Below, in pieces: positions 1 through 7,968 of a DNA stretch of 64,000 nucleotides (its first letter is position 1; every line of letters starts with the position of its first letter). The position numbers were made by a program, and so were the translations under genes. Below the pieces are notes generated by a model. That model was not told where the DNA came from and made no database searches. It saw nothing but the letters and a program-made list of their open reading frames with translations. This DNA comes from Rhodocyclaceae bacterium (GTDB lineage: Bacteria; Pseudomonadota; Gammaproteobacteria; Burkholderiales; Rhodocyclaceae), in contig JAUXOM010000020.1 in assembly GCA_030682175.1 (NCBI GenBank), positions 19,616 through 83,615 on the forward strand, written 5' to 3'.

Positions 1-2
1 GC

Positions 3-212
3 AACCTGCCCTACTACTCCGGCAAGGACATCAATTTGCGCAAGAGCGTGCCCTTCATCATGGTGGCGGCGATTGCGCTGGGCATCGCTTTGGTATCGAG
101 CTATCCGCCGGGCGTGCTGTTTGCCCTGTTCCTTCTCTATGCGCTGTCTGGTTACGTGCTGGGAATCAGTGGCTGGTTTTCGCGACGCAAACGCAAAGCG
201 CAAGAGAACTGA
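3..212 (+). CDS. pssA: CDP-diacylglycerol--serine O-phosphatidyltransferase, C-terminal part
   Basis: Open from the left edge of the window to a TGA, so only the last 69 residues are present. The fragment starts NLPYYSGKDINLRKSVPF, then has two hydrophobic stretches (about residues 16-32 and 35-54) and ends in a basic tail (SRRKRKAQEN). This fits the last membrane helices of phosphatidylserine synthase, an integral membrane enzyme that joins CDP-diacylglycerol to serine. The catalytic CDP-alcohol phosphotransferase motif would lie upstream, outside the window. Assignment rests partly on the familiar betaproteobacterial order psd-pssA-leuA (established knowledge), so the family call is probable rather than proven. 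Confidence 0.7.
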   Translation, partial: NLPYYSGKDINLRKSVPFIMVAAIALGIALVSSYPPGVLFALFLLYALSGYVLGISGWFSRRKRKAQEN

Positions 213-250
213 TGCCCGCGTGAGCGAGTGGCATGTCACAGCAAAAATAC

Positions 251-280
251 TTGCGTGAACCAAACAGTCTGTTTTATAGT
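251..280 (+). promoter_or_regulatory. Candidate sigma70 promoter upstream of leuA leader
   Basis: TTGCGT (251-256) and TATAGT (275-280) are separated by 18 nt. Transcription would begin near 287, only a few bases before the mini-ORF start at 291, so that ORF would be read from a leaderless or almost leaderless message. Confidence 0.45.
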
Positions 281-290
281 GAAAGCCATC

Positions 291-398
291 ATGTCCACGA
301 CGCTTTTAGTTGCTGTCTTCCTGACCCTCACCGGCATCCTGCTGGCACGCACCCTGTTGCGTACCAAGCTGCGTCCCCTGCTGCGCCGCGCGCGCTAG
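291..398 (+). CDS. Leucine-rich 35-residue mini-ORF, possible leuA leader peptide
   Basis: ATG to TAG, 35 codons, MSTTLLVAVFLTLTGILL followed by a basic tail ending LLRRAR. Eleven of the 35 residues are leucine, using several different Leu codons. It lies 88 bases before leuA on the same strand and a strong hairpin (426-455) follows it. Two readings are possible: a leader peptide whose translation senses leucyl-tRNA to control leuA, or a small membrane protein (one hydrophobic helix, about residues 5-19, and an Arg-rich C-terminus). No good Shine-Dalgarno is visible. If the promoter at 251-280 is real the start codon lies at the 5' end of the message. Confidence 0.45.
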   Translation: MSTTLLVAVFLTLTGILLARTLLRTKLRPLLRRAR

Positions 399-425
399 CA
401 AACCCCCACCCCACAATTCGAATGC

Positions 426-455
426 CTGACCTGTTGCCCAAGTGCAGCAGGTCAG
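426..455 (+). promoter_or_regulatory. 11-bp hairpin in the leuA leader
   Basis: The arms CTGACCTGTTG (426-436) and CAGCAGGTCAG (445-455) pair over 11 bp with one G-U, closing an 8-nt loop. No T-run follows, so it is not a classical intrinsic terminator. It sits between the leucine-rich mini-ORF and the leuA ribosome site (GGAG at 477-480) and could be one state of an attenuator or translational control structure. Confidence 0.5.
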
Positions 456-486
456 TAACCATTAGCCGATCCGACTGGAGACGAGC

Positions 487-2025
487 ATGAGCAAAGAAGC
501 CTTATTGATTTTCGACACCACCTTGCGCGATGGCGAGCAAAGCCCAGGCGCGGCCATGACGCGCGAAGAAAAGCTGCGCATCGCCCGCCAGCTGGAACGC
601 ATGCGGGTGGATATCATCGAGGCCGGCTTCGCGGCCGCGAGCCCGGGAGACTTCGAATCGATTCGCGCCATTGCCGAAACGATCAAGGACTCCACCGTAT
701 GCTCGCTGTCGCGCGCCAACGAGAACGATATTCGGCGTGCCGGCGAGGCCATCAAGCCGGCCGCGCGCGGTCGCGTGCATACTTTCATTGCCACCTCGCC
801 GATCCACATGCAGATGAAACTGCGCATGGAACCCGAGCAGGTTATTGAGCAGGCGGTAAAGGCGGTTAACTGGGCGCGTCAATATACCGATGATGTCGAG
901 TTTTCACCTGAGGACGCCGGACGCTCGGACATCGATTTTCTTTGCCGTGTGCTTGAGGCCGTCATCAACGCGGGCGCCAAGACGGTGAATATTGCCGACA
1001 CGGTTGGCTACAACATTCCGGTGGTCTGGGGTGAGCTGTTCAAAACCCTGCGCGAGCGCGTGCCGAATGCCGACAAGGTGGTGTGGTCGACCCATTGCCA
1101 TAACGATCTCGGGCTTGCCGTGGCCAACTCGCTTGCCGCAGTGCTGAATGGCGCGCGGCAGGTTGAGTGCACGATCAATGGCCTGGGCGAGCGTGCCGGC
1201 AATGCCTCGCTCGAAGAAATCGTCATGGCGGTGAAAACGCGCAAGGACTTGTTCCCGGTCGAAACACGCATCGACACCACCCAGATTGTGCCCGCTTCGC
1301 GGCTGGTGTCGCAGATCACCGGCTATGTCGTGCAACCCAACAAGGCGGTGGTCGGCGCGAACGCCTTTGCGCATGAGTCCGGGATTCATCAGGACGGCGT
1401 GTTGAAGCATCGTGAAACCTACGAAATCATGCGTGCCGAGGACGTTGGCTGGAATGCCAACAAGCTCACGCTGGGGAAACTTTCCGGCCGCAACGCTTTC
1501 AGGACAAAATTGGCTGAACTCGGGATCGAGTTGGAGAGCGAGGAGGTCTTGAACGCTGCCTTTGCCAAGTTCAAGGAGCTTGCCGACAAGAAGCGGGAAA
1601 TTTTCGATGACGATCTGCACGCCCTGGTTTCGGAAGAGATGATCACGCCGCAGATCGAGCACTACAAGCTGGTTTCATCGAAATTCCATTCGGAAACGGG
1701 CGAAGTGCCCAGCGCCGAACTGACCCTGTCGCTCGGTGGTGCCGAGAATCGCACCCAGGCTACCGGCAGCGGCCCTGTTGATGCAACGTTTCGCGCCATC
1801 GAAAATGTTGTCGGCAGCGGTTCCAGCCTGTTGCTTTACTCCGTCAATGCCATCACTACCGGTACCGATGCGCAGGGTGAGGTGACCGTGCGCCTGTCGA
1901 AAGACGGCCGCATCGTGAATGGCCAGGGGTCGGATACCGACATCATTGTGGCGTCGGCCAAAGCTTATGTGAATGCCCTGAATAAACTTTACGCCGGGCC
2001 GGAGCGCGTCAATCCCCAGCTTTGA
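487..2025 (+). CDS. leuA: 2-isopropylmalate synthase
   Basis: Condenses acetyl-CoA with 2-oxoisovalerate, the committed step of leucine biosynthesis, in the cytoplasm. The 512-residue length is normal for the long LeuA form. Visible motifs: [12 protein letters not shown] at about residues 10-21 (HMGL-like TIM barrel), the metal-binding THCHND near residue 202, and NGLGERAGN after it. The C-terminal third (from about residue 390) is the regulatory LeuA dimer domain that binds leucine for feedback inhibition. ATG at 487 has GGAG six bases upstream. The 3' end overlaps the end of the convergent DUF2069 gene by 17 nt. The leader features upstream suggest leucine-dependent control in addition to allostery. 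Confidence 0.96.
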   Translation: MSKEALLIFDTTLRDGEQSPGAAMTREEKLRIARQLERMRVDIIEAGFAAASPGDFESIRAIAETIKDSTVCSLSRANENDIRRAGEAIKPAARGRVHTFIATSPIHMQMKLRMEPEQVIEQAVKAVNWARQYTDDVEFSPEDAGRSDIDFLCRVLEAVINAGAKTVNIADTVGYNIPVVWGELFKTLRERVPNADKVVWSTHCHNDLGLAVANSLAAVLNGARQVECTINGLGERAGNASLEEIVMAVKTRKDLFPVETRIDTTQIVPASRLVSQITGYVVQPNKAVVGANAFAHESGIHQDGVLKHRETYEIMRAEDVGWNANKLTLGKLSGRNAFRTKLAELGIELESEEVLNAAFAKFKELADKKREIFDDDLHALVSEEMITPQIEHYKLVSSKFHSETGEVPSAELTLSLGGAENRTQATGSGPVDATFRAIENVVGSGSSLLLYSVNAITTGTDAQGEVTVRLSKDGRIVNGQGSDTDIIVASAKAYVNALNKLYAGPERVNPQL

Positions 2026-2386
2026 TGTGTTGCCGGGCCGTTGCCCGCGCAAAGCACAGCGTGGCCATAAAAAATACCAGCGCCAGGACTACTTCGACAA
2101 TGGCAAGCAGCTGCATCATGCCGTTGTCGGAGAAGGCGCGGGTCAGCCCTTCGAGCAGGTAAAGCAGGATCAGCAGGCTTGCCCATTGATGGGTATAGCG
2201 GCGAGCATGCAGAATGCCGAATAGCGGTGCGAGCAGGGGCAAGGCTTTCAGCGCCAGCCACGATCCGCCAGGCCGCAAGGGTGCCAGCCAGAGTTCCCAG
2301 GCCAGACACAAGACAATCAGGAGCAACAGGCTGGTAATCGCGGCGTGATTACACGTGCGGGAATGCGATGCGGAAAATCTTGCCAT
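2009..2386 (-). CDS. DUF2069 small inner-membrane protein
   Basis: 125 residues from the ATG at 2386, which has an AAGGAAG-type ribosome site about 10 nt upstream. A longer in-frame extension exists but its N-terminus is unlike a membrane protein and overlaps the divergent YihY gene, so it was not used. Hydrophobic segments are visible at about residues 16-31, 38-53, 62-78 and 90-112, giving about four membrane helices. It resembles the DUF2069 family, which has no established function. In betaproteobacteria the family is often found beside a YihY-type gene, as here (divergent, 49 bp apart). It ends inside the last codons of leuA. Confidence 0.75.
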   Translation of the reverse strand: MARFSASHSRTCNHAAITSLLLLIVLCLAWELWLAPLRPGGSWLALKALPLLAPLFGILHARRYTHQWASLLILLYLLEGLTRAFSDNGMMQLLAIVEVVLALVFFMATLCFARATARQHIKAGD

Positions 2387-2435
2387 ACTATGAAGTCTTC
2401 CTTGTTTATCCCGGCAGTCGGCCCGGTTTGAGATT

Positions 2436-3254
2436 ATGCACTGGCTGACTGCACCTTTCCGTCTGGTTGGCGGCGTGGCGCGGCGCTTTGGCGAGGAACG
2501 CTGCGCGCAGACGGCGGCGGCACTCTCTTTTGCCACACTGCTGGGGTTGGTGCCGATGTTGGTTGTCGCCGCAATACTGATTGATCATCTGTCCTTCGCC
2601 ATCAATCTTGGCGCTTCCCTGGAAAAATTCATCCTCGGTTCGCTTCTGCCGGAAAAGGCCGGGGCGGTAATCGCCAGGTATCTCGGTCAGTTTGCCCAGC
2701 GCGGCGAGCGAATTACCTTGATCGGGTTGGGCGTGCTGGCCGCGACGGCACTGATCCAGATGCTGACCATCGAACATGCTTTCAATTCCATCTGGAAAGT
2801 CAAAAAACAACCGCCGTGGCTCAGGCGCCTGGCCTTGCATCTGCTGACATTATTGGCGGGACCGCTGGTTTTCGGCGGGGCGCTGGCCAGCACCACCTAC
2901 CTTGCCAGTGCTTCCTTCGGTCTGGTCGAAGAGTCCCGCTGGGCTCAGGTTGTTTTCGCGCAGACGATGCCGGTGATCTTTCTGGCGGCATTATTCGGCT
3001 TGCTTTACTGGGTGTTGCCGAATCGTCCGGTTTCGCGCTGGCATGCTGGCTTCTCCGGAGCGCTTGCGGCATTGGCCTTTGTCGGCATGCAACGGCTATT
3101 TGCTCTGTATGTGGTGCAATTCCCGACCTACACGCTGATCTATGGCGCGTTTGCCGCTGTGCCAATCTTCCTGCTCTGGCTATATTTGTCGTGGTCGGTG
3201 ATTCTTGTCGGTGCCCTGTTGACCGCGGAACTACCCAAAGTGTTGCCGCGTTGA
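2436..3254 (+). CDS. YihY family inner membrane protein
   Basis: 272 residues with about six hydrophobic segments: near 28-48, 90-112, 132-155, 175-195, 205-222 and 235-260. The N-terminal CAQTAAALSFATLLGLVPM stretch and the C-terminal VPIFLLWLYLSWSVILVGA are characteristic of the YihY (BrkB-like) family. The family was once annotated as ribonuclease BN, an assignment later shown to be wrong. Its molecular function is not known. The gene is divergent from the DUF2069 protein. Confidence 0.85.
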   Translation: MHWLTAPFRLVGGVARRFGEERCAQTAAALSFATLLGLVPMLVVAAILIDHLSFAINLGASLEKFILGSLLPEKAGAVIARYLGQFAQRGERITLIGLGVLAATALIQMLTIEHAFNSIWKVKKQPPWLRRLALHLLTLLAGPLVFGGALASTTYLASASFGLVEESRWAQVVFAQTMPVIFLAALFGLLYWVLPNRPVSRWHAGFSGALAALAFVGMQRLFALYVVQFPTYTLIYGAFAAVPIFLLWLYLSWSVILVGALLTAELPKVLPR

Positions 3255-3260
3255 AATAAA

Positions 3261-4730
3261 TCAGCGCACGGATTGCGGGGAGCGGCGAGTAAATTCGAAG
3301 ATTTCGATACTTGACGTATGCATGGCGAGTTGGCCGGTTTCGCAATCGCAAAGATGGATGCCCGAGACATCGTCTGCCAGCAATGTAAAGGTGCCCGGTC
3401 TGAACTGGCCACGCAGTGTCAGCAGCATTTCGCCGCGTTGCAAAGCTGGCTGGGCTGGCAGCAGGAGAGCCGGAACCGAGGCGTCCGTGCCGTGATAGGC
3501 AAGGCGTACGGCCTGTGCTGTCGCGGCGATCAACTCAAGTCCCAATTCAATATGTGCCGAGTTGTCGCTCCTGACCCGACGGACGAGGCACACACTCCAG
3601 GAATCTGCCTCGATCAAGCGCATGCCCAGTGCAGTTCCGCAGCGCAGGCCGGTGCATGTCCCGGCAACATGGAACAAGGCGTAGCCGCCGGTACTCTCAT
3701 TGGTTACCAGCCAGTTACTGGTGGCGAGCGGGTAAGCGGTTTCCATGTCGCCTTTGCCATCGCCACCGAGGTAGTGCCAAAGTGCGCCGGCGGAGGCGCA
3801 AATTTCCACCCGATAATTCGCCTGTCGCCTGGTCTGCTGGCGTTTGATGGGGCCGCCCCACCGGTCGGCAGCAGCGGACAGGGTATTGCGGAAGTCCTCG
3901 GTGGTCGCCGCAGGTGGCAGTCCCAGGGTGGCGGGAGGTGTGCCACTCGCCAGTTCGGCAAGGTGCTCGCGCGCCATGCGGGCAAGGGGGGTACAGTCGA
4001 AAACGAAAAGATTGACTTCGTGTGCTGGCGGGCGGCGGCGGGCGAGTGCATAGGGTGGTTGGTCACGTGAGGGATCAAGCCACCAGGCGCTGTGCGGCAG
4101 GGAGTCCTGCGAGGAAAGCCAAAGAATCTTTGACGGAATGGCCTGCAGATAATTGATCAGATAGGCCAGTTCGTGCGCGGTAAAGGATTCCGGTTGGGCC
4201 ACCGCCAGTGCCAGCATGCGGTTGAATTCGTCGGCCAGGCGCGGATTGTCCTGATCGGCCTGAAACAGGCGCAGCGTATTGAGGGCATGCTGCCAGAGTT
4301 CTGCGGGCAGCGGAGTGCAGGCCAGCATCAAGGTCTGCGCCTGCTTGTGGAGGCTGCTCATGGCCAGGTAGACAACATCCGCAGGGGGATGCGCAGCTTT
4401 CAGTGTCGCGCTTCGCGACAGACCCATGACAACCGCAACAAAGCCCCGTGCCAGCAGATCAAAGGCTGCGGCGAGATGCTCGGCGCGGAGTCGCAGATCT
4501 GTCGACAGGGGCAGGGTGGCGACAGACAGTTCGACAGTCAATGAGGCCTGTAATTGGTTGGTACGGAGAAAGAACATCTCCAGGATCTTGAAGCGTTGCA
4601 CCGCCGTCAGCCCAAGACTGCCGAGAATTTCGAGCGCACTCCCGAGTTTCTCAATACTGTCGAGGCTTGCTGCAGAGTGCTCCGCGGCAAGCCAGGCGAG
4701 AACCTTGTCGAGTGCAAGCTTTTCCTGCAT
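3261..4730 (-). CDS. Uncharacterised protein with C-terminal PilZ-like domain
   Basis: 489 residues from the ATG at 4730; a TTG ten codons further upstream is possible but has no better ribosome site. The N-terminal 270 residues are mostly helical and match nothing I can name. From about residue 298 the pattern looks like a c-di-GMP-binding PilZ domain: an Arg-rich RRQANYR stretch followed about 35 residues later by NESTGG, which fits the [D/N]xSxxG signature. By family logic it could be a cytoplasmic c-di-GMP receptor; a second, small PilZ protein is encoded at 35807-36178. It is convergent with the YihY gene (6 bp apart) and divergent from pyrF. Start and function are uncertain; that it is a real gene is likely. 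Confidence 0.6.
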   Translation of the reverse strand: MQEKLALDKVLAWLAAEHSAASLDSIEKLGSALEILGSLGLTAVQRFKILEMFFLRTNQLQASLTVELSVATLPLSTDLRLRAEHLAAAFDLLARGFVAVVMGLSRSATLKAAHPPADVVYLAMSSLHKQAQTLMLACTPLPAELWQHALNTLRLFQADQDNPRLADEFNRMLALAVAQPESFTAHELAYLINYLQAIPSKILWLSSQDSLPHSAWWLDPSRDQPPYALARRRPPAHEVNLFVFDCTPLARMAREHLAELASGTPPATLGLPPAATTEDFRNTLSAAADRWGGPIKRQQTRRQANYRVEICASAGALWHYLGGDGKGDMETAYPLATSNWLVTNESTGGYALFHVAGTCTGLRCGTALGMRLIEADSWSVCLVRRVRSDNSAHIELGLELIAATAQAVRLAYHGTDASVPALLLPAQPALQRGEMLLTLRGQFRPGTFTLLADDVSGIHLCDCETGQLAMHTSSIEIFEFTRRSPQSVR

Positions 4731-4774
4731 GGTTGATGAGTGTGTCGGAATGTTCCGCAAACGGGCGGTGCCTC

Positions 4775-4789
4775 GATTCTAGTAGAATC
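4775..4789. promoter_or_regulatory. 15-nt palindrome in the divergent pyrF promoter region
   Basis: GATTCTA-G-TAGAATC is a perfect inverted repeat. Each arm contains TAGAAT, a good -10 hexamer, on opposite strands, so it may form overlapping -10 elements for pyrF (+) and the PilZ-like gene (-). Convincing -35 boxes were not found. Confidence 0.35.
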
Positions 4790-4817
4790 AAGCATCAGTA
4801 AAACAATCAGCAATCCC

Positions 4818-5531
4818 ATGACGCCAAACAAGCAGATCCCTACCGCAGAACGCCTGATCGTCGCGCTTGACGTCCCGCGGGCCAACGATGCCAGGATACT
4901 GGTAGAGCAATTGGGCGATGCGGTACAGTTTTACAAGATCGGTCTTGAACTCTTCATGGCGGGTGGGTATTTCGAACTGCTCGACTGGCTGGTGTCGCAA
5001 CAGAAGAAGGTCTTTGTCGACCTCAAGTTTTTCGACGTACCCGAAACTGTTCGCTCGGCTGTCCGGGCACTTTCTTCGAGTGGTGCAAGTTTTGCAACCG
5101 TGCATGGCAATCAGGCCATCATGGAAGCGGCGGTCCGCGACAAGGGCGCGCTCAAGATTCTCGCCGTCACGGTACTTACCAGCCTGGATCGGGGCGATCT
5201 TGATGATCTCGGGTTTGCCTGCGATGTTGAAAAGCTGGTGCTTTCGCGCGCCCGGCGTGCGTTGCAGGCTGGCGTTGATGGTATTGTGTCCTCGGGCCTT
5301 GAGGCACCCATGATCCGCAGAGAGCTTGGCGAGAAGTTGCTGGTGGTTACGCCGGGCATCCGCCCGGTAGAAAACAAGCCCGTCGATGACCAGAAGCGTA
5401 CGGTTGATGTTGCCCAGGCTTTCAGGAACGGTGCGGACTATATTGTGATTGGCCGGCCGATTCGCCAGGCAGTCGATCCGCGCGCCGCAGCCATTGCCGT
5501 CCAGCGCACCATCACCGAAGTTTTTGCCTGA
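4818..5531 (+). CDS. pyrF: Orotidine 5'-phosphate decarboxylase
   Basis: 237 residues starting MTPNKQIPTAERLIVALDVP. Decarboxylates OMP to UMP, the last step of de novo pyrimidine synthesis. Visible motifs: LIVALDVP at the first barrel strand, the catalytic VFVDLKFFDVPETV segment (DxKxxD-type charged network) near residues 70-83, and GVDGIVSSGLEA and VTPGIRP phosphate-binding loops. I chose the ATG at 4818 because the open frame upstream (to 4740) runs into the divergent promoter region and lacks family similarity. The ribosome site is weak. A repeat cluster begins directly after the stop codon. Confidence 0.95.
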   Translation: MTPNKQIPTAERLIVALDVPRANDARILVEQLGDAVQFYKIGLELFMAGGYFELLDWLVSQQKKVFVDLKFFDVPETVRSAVRALSSSGASFATVHGNQAIMEAAVRDKGALKILAVTVLTSLDRGDLDDLGFACDVEKLVLSRARRALQAGVDGIVSSGLEAPMIRRELGEKLLVVTPGIRPVENKPVDDQKRTVDVAQAFRNGADYIVIGRPIRQAVDPRAAAIAVQRTITEVFA

Positions 5532-5534
5532 TGG

Positions 5535-5610
5535 AAAGTCGGCGCTGGTGGGACGGCGTCAGCCGGAACACCGTCAACATGGGGACGGCGTCAGCCGGAT
5601 TACCGCCAAC
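5535..5610 (+). repeat. [14 protein letters not shown] repeat, composite copy between pyrF and rpsP
   Basis: AAAGTCGGCG joined to CTGGTGGGACGGCG begins four bases after the pyrF stop. It is followed by two tandem units of GACGGCGTCAGCCGGA-nn-ACCG-n-CAAC at 5552-5578 and 5584-5610. The same composite (slightly diverged) is found inside the class II aldolase gene at 51650-51703. Confidence 0.75.
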
Positions 5611-5648
5611 AAGTTGACGGTGGTGCGGCGAGGCAGTAAGCAAACAGC

Positions 5649-5677
5649 TTGTCTTTATGGCGATTAATCAATAGAAT
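5649..5677 (+). promoter_or_regulatory. Promoter of the rpsP operon
   Basis: TTGTCT (5649-5654), 17-nt spacer, TAGAAT (5672-5677). Good spacing and five of six matches at -10. It would give a leader of about 84 nt before rpsP, and the start point falls at the edge of a reverse repeat copy (5684-5708). Confidence 0.6.
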
Positions 5678-5683
5678 CGCCAC

Positions 5684-5708
5684 CTTTTTAGTTCCAGCGT
5701 AACGCCGG
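5684..5708 (-). repeat. Partial copy of the rplS-tail repeat element, reverse orientation
   Basis: Read on the minus strand, CCGGCGTTACGCTGGAACTA plus AAAAG closely matches the end of the element at 7846-7865 (GGCGTTATGCCGGAACTAAA). It lies in the rpsP leader. Confidence 0.5.
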
Positions 5709-5767
5709 CCGATGCCGTCGTGAGCTTTCACTGAAACTTCGTTTTTCAGATTCCAGAAGGAACCCGT

Positions 5768-6025
5768 ATGGTTGTTATCCGTCTTGCCCGTAGCGGCGCA
5801 AAGAAGCGCCCCTTTTTCAACATGGTCGTCACCGACTCGCGTAACCGCCGCGATGGGCGTTTTGTCGAACGTGTCGGCTTCTACAATCCGGTAGCCGCCG
5901 CGAACGAAAAAAGCCTGGTTATCGACACAGTGCGTTTGGCTTATTGGCAGGGTCAGGGCGCCCAGTTGTCGCCTACTGCTGCCCGATTGGTCAAGCAATC
6001 GGCGGCTGCCGCCAAGGCTGCCTGA
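5768..6025 (+). CDS. rpsP: 30S ribosomal protein S16
   Basis: 85 residues beginning [20 protein letters not shown], the usual S16 N-terminus, followed by the conserved [21 protein letters not shown]16 binds 16S rRNA early in 30S assembly. First gene of the classical rpsP-rimM-trmD-rplS operon; rimM starts 5 nt after its stop. A sigma70 promoter is visible at 5649-5677. Confidence 0.98.
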   Translation: MVVIRLARSGAKKRPFFNMVVTDSRNRRDGRFVERVGFYNPVAAANEKSLVIDTVRLAYWQGQGAQLSPTAARLVKQSAAAAKAA

Positions 6026-6030
6026 GATAC

Positions 6031-6561
6031 ATGGTCGTTCTGGGGCGAATTACCGCCCCATACGGCGTGCAGGGCTGGCTCAGACTGCATCCCTTCGGAG
6101 ACGACCCTGAGCGCTGGCAAGAGATAGAACGCTGGTGGCTTGGGCGGGAAGAAAACGACTTCTCCGGTTGGCGCGACTATCCGCTACAGGCCATGCGCTT
6201 GCATGGCAAGGGTTGGGTGGTCAAGCTGAAAGGTGTCGATGATCGCAGTGGCGCTGAAAGTCTGGTTGGACTTTATTTTGGTGCGCCGCGCGACGCTTTG
6301 CCCGTCTTGTCCGGCAAGCTCGAGCACGGTGAATATTACTGGTCTGACCTGATTGGCTTGTCTGTGGTTAATCTTGGTAATGAGCCATTGGGGCGAGTTG
6401 CCAATCTGCTTGAGTCCGGTGCCCATGCGGTGCTGGTAGTGACAGAGGAGGGCAGCAGCGGCGAAAAAATCGAGCGCCTGTTGCCCTTCGTTGCCCAAGT
6501 TGTCAAGGAAGTAGATGTCCCGGCCGGTCTGATGCGAGTCGACTGGGAAAAAGACTGGTAG
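6031..6561 (+). CDS. rimM: 16S rRNA processing / 30S maturation factor RimM
   Basis: 176 residues. N-terminal beta-barrel begins [20 protein letters not shown] and the C-terminal PRC-barrel contains [11 protein letters not shown] and ends with [10 protein letters not shown]. RimM helps mature the 3' domain of 16S rRNA and binds S19. I took the ATG at 6031, which matches family N-termini; an in-frame extension upstream overlaps rpsP and is not family-like. Tight spacing (5 nt after rpsP, 26 nt before trmD) supports one transcript. Confidence 0.96.
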   Translation: MVVLGRITAPYGVQGWLRLHPFGDDPERWQEIERWWLGREENDFSGWRDYPLQAMRLHGKGWVVKLKGVDDRSGAESLVGLYFGAPRDALPVLSGKLEHGEYYWSDLIGLSVVNLGNEPLGRVANLLESGAHAVLVVTEEGSSGEKIERLLPFVAQVVKEVDVPAGLMRVDWEKDW

Positions 6562-6587
6562 TTGCGCTAGAGGGCGGAGTCGATCGG

Positions 6588-7385
6588 ATGGTTTTGCGCT
6601 TCGATATCGTCACCTTGTTTCCGGAGATGTTCGCCGCGGTGACCGCTTCCGGCATCAGCAGGCGGGCGCTGGAGCGCCGTTTGTGGGAATTGGCGTGCTG
6701 GAACCCACGCGATTTTGTCGGTTTGGCAGAAAATGCCTACCGCGCAGTGGATGACCGGCCCTTTGGCGGTGGGCCGGGGATGGTGATGCAGGCAGGACCG
6801 CTGGAACGTGCAATAAATGCAGCAAAGGCAGCGCGGCTTGAAGCGGGTGGTGGCGCAGGAGATGTGACGGCGCAGGTGATTTATCTTTCGCCTCAGGGTC
6901 AGCCCCTCACCCATGCGCGCGTGATGGATCTGGCGGCCGGCAGTGGTGCGATTCTGCTTTGTGGCCGCTACGAAGGTGTTGATGAGCGCTTGATCGAGCG
7001 CTGCGTGGATGAGGAATTATCGCTGGGAGATTTTGTGCTCTCGGGTGGCGAAATCGCTGCGATGGCAGTGATTGATGCCTGTGTGAGGCAGTTGCCGGGG
7101 GCCTTGAATGACGCTGGCTCGGCGGTAGAGGATTCGTTTTTCGATGGGCTGCTTGATTGTGCGCACTACACGCGGCCCGAAGTGTATGAAGGAATGCCGG
7201 TGCCGGAGGTTTTACTCTCCGGACACCACGAGAACATCCGTCGTTGGCGACTGAAACAGTCGCTGCTGCGGACCCGGGAGCGCCGCCCGGAGCTGTTTGC
7301 CAAATGGCTGGCGCAACACGCTCACTCGTTGAGTCGTGAGGAAACGCAACTACTTCGCGAAATCGAAGCTGATTCAAATGAGTAG
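6588..7385 (+). CDS. trmD: tRNA (guanine-N1-)-methyltransferase
   Basis: 265 residues. Methylates G37 of tRNAs reading CNN codons to prevent +1 frameshifting. SPOUT-fold markers are visible: LSPQGQPL, then [15 protein letters not shown] and the deep-knot segment [15 protein letters not shown] around residues 145-160 where S-adenosylmethionine binds. Its length is slightly above the E. coli enzyme. Third gene of the operon, 48 nt before rplS. Confidence 0.97.
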   Translation: MVLRFDIVTLFPEMFAAVTASGISRRALERRLWELACWNPRDFVGLAENAYRAVDDRPFGGGPGMVMQAGPLERAINAAKAARLEAGGGAGDVTAQVIYLSPQGQPLTHARVMDLAAGSGAILLCGRYEGVDERLIERCVDEELSLGDFVLSGGEIAAMAVIDACVRQLPGALNDAGSAVEDSFFDGLLDCAHYTRPEVYEGMPVPEVLLSGHHENIRRWRLKQSLLRTRERRPELFAKWLAQHAHSLSREETQLLREIEADSNE

Positions 7386-7433
7386 CTCTGCGGTCGTGAT
7401 AAATGAAACAAGCTTAGATCTGGAGAAAACGAC

Positions 7434-7811
7434 ATGAACCTGATTCAGCAACTGGAACAAGAAGAGATTGAGCGTCTGGGAAAAGCCATCCCGGAATTCG
7501 CTCCTGGCGACACGATAGTCGTCAACGTCAGCGTGGTGGAAGGCGAGCGCAAGCGCGTTCAGGCATTTGAAGGCGTGGTGATTGCCAAGCGCAACCGCGG
7601 CCTCAATTCCAGTTTCATCGTACGCAAGATTTCGTCGGGCGAGGGCGTCGAACGCACCTTCCAGACTTACTCTCCGCTGGTGGCGAGTATCGAGGTCAAG
7701 CGGCGTGGCGATGTCCGCCGCGCCAAGCTTTACTATCTGCGCGACCGTTCCGGCAAATCGGCGCGGATCAAGGAAAAGCTCACCAGACGGGTTGTCACGG
7801 CCAAGGAGTGA
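7434..7811 (+). CDS. rplS: 50S ribosomal protein L19
   Basis: 125 residues starting [20 protein letters not shown], with the conserved [16 protein letters not shown] and [22 protein letters not shown]19 sits at the subunit interface. Last gene of the rpsP operon. A GGAGAA ribosome site precedes the ATG. Its final 38 nt ([11 protein letters not shown] plus stop) are duplicated 49 nt downstream on the far side of a repeat element, so the gene's 3' end has been rearranged. A strong bidirectional terminator follows at 7920-7947. Confidence 0.97.
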   Translation: MNLIQQLEQEEIERLGKAIPEFAPGDTIVVNVSVVEGERKRVQAFEGVVIAKRNRGLNSSFIVRKISSGEGVERTFQTYSPLVASIEVKRRGDVRRAKLYYLRDRSGKSARIKEKLTRRVVTAKE

Positions 7812-7860
7812 GCTTTCAGAGCAGGCTAATGCCTGCGTCAGCAGGCGTTATGCCGGAACT
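7812..7860 (+). repeat. Dispersed repeat element inserted behind rplS
   Basis: Begins GCTTTCAGAGCAGGCTAATG and ends CGTTATGCCGGAACT. It is homologous to the element at 44123 behind the Crp/Fnr gene. The internal hairpin is CCTGC-GTCA-GCAGG here and CCCGC-GTCA-GCGGG there, a compensatory base-pair change that argues for a maintained stem. Confidence 0.65.
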
Positions 7861-7898
7861 AAAAGCTCACCAGAAGGGTTGTTGCAGCCAAGGAGTGA
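7861..7898 (+). repeat. Duplicated 3' end of rplS
   Basis: 38 bases matching rplS positions 7774-7811 at 34 of 38 sites. It still encodes KLTRRVVAAKE and a TGA but lacks any start. The two copies flank the element at 7812-7860 as a direct repeat. Confidence 0.85.
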
Positions 7899-7919
7899 AT
7901 ATTGCCTGGCTGCACCAGC

Positions 7920-7947
7920 AAAAAGGGACGCCGCGGCGTCCCTTTTT
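7920..7947. terminator. Bidirectional intrinsic terminator between rplS and folE2
   Basis: AAAAAGGGACGCC and GGCGTCCCTTTTT form a perfect 13-bp stem with a 2-nt turn. The A-run on one side and T-run on the other let it stop both the rpsP operon (+) and the xseB-ispA-dxs-folE2 series (-). Confidence 0.9.
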
Positions 7948-7968
7948 GCTGTCCTGGATCAGCCTGCG

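Noticed and set aside
4740..4817. N-terminal extension of PyrF to 4740
   Set aside because: It would run through the divergent promoter palindrome and lacks family similarity; the ATG at 4818 gives the normal length.
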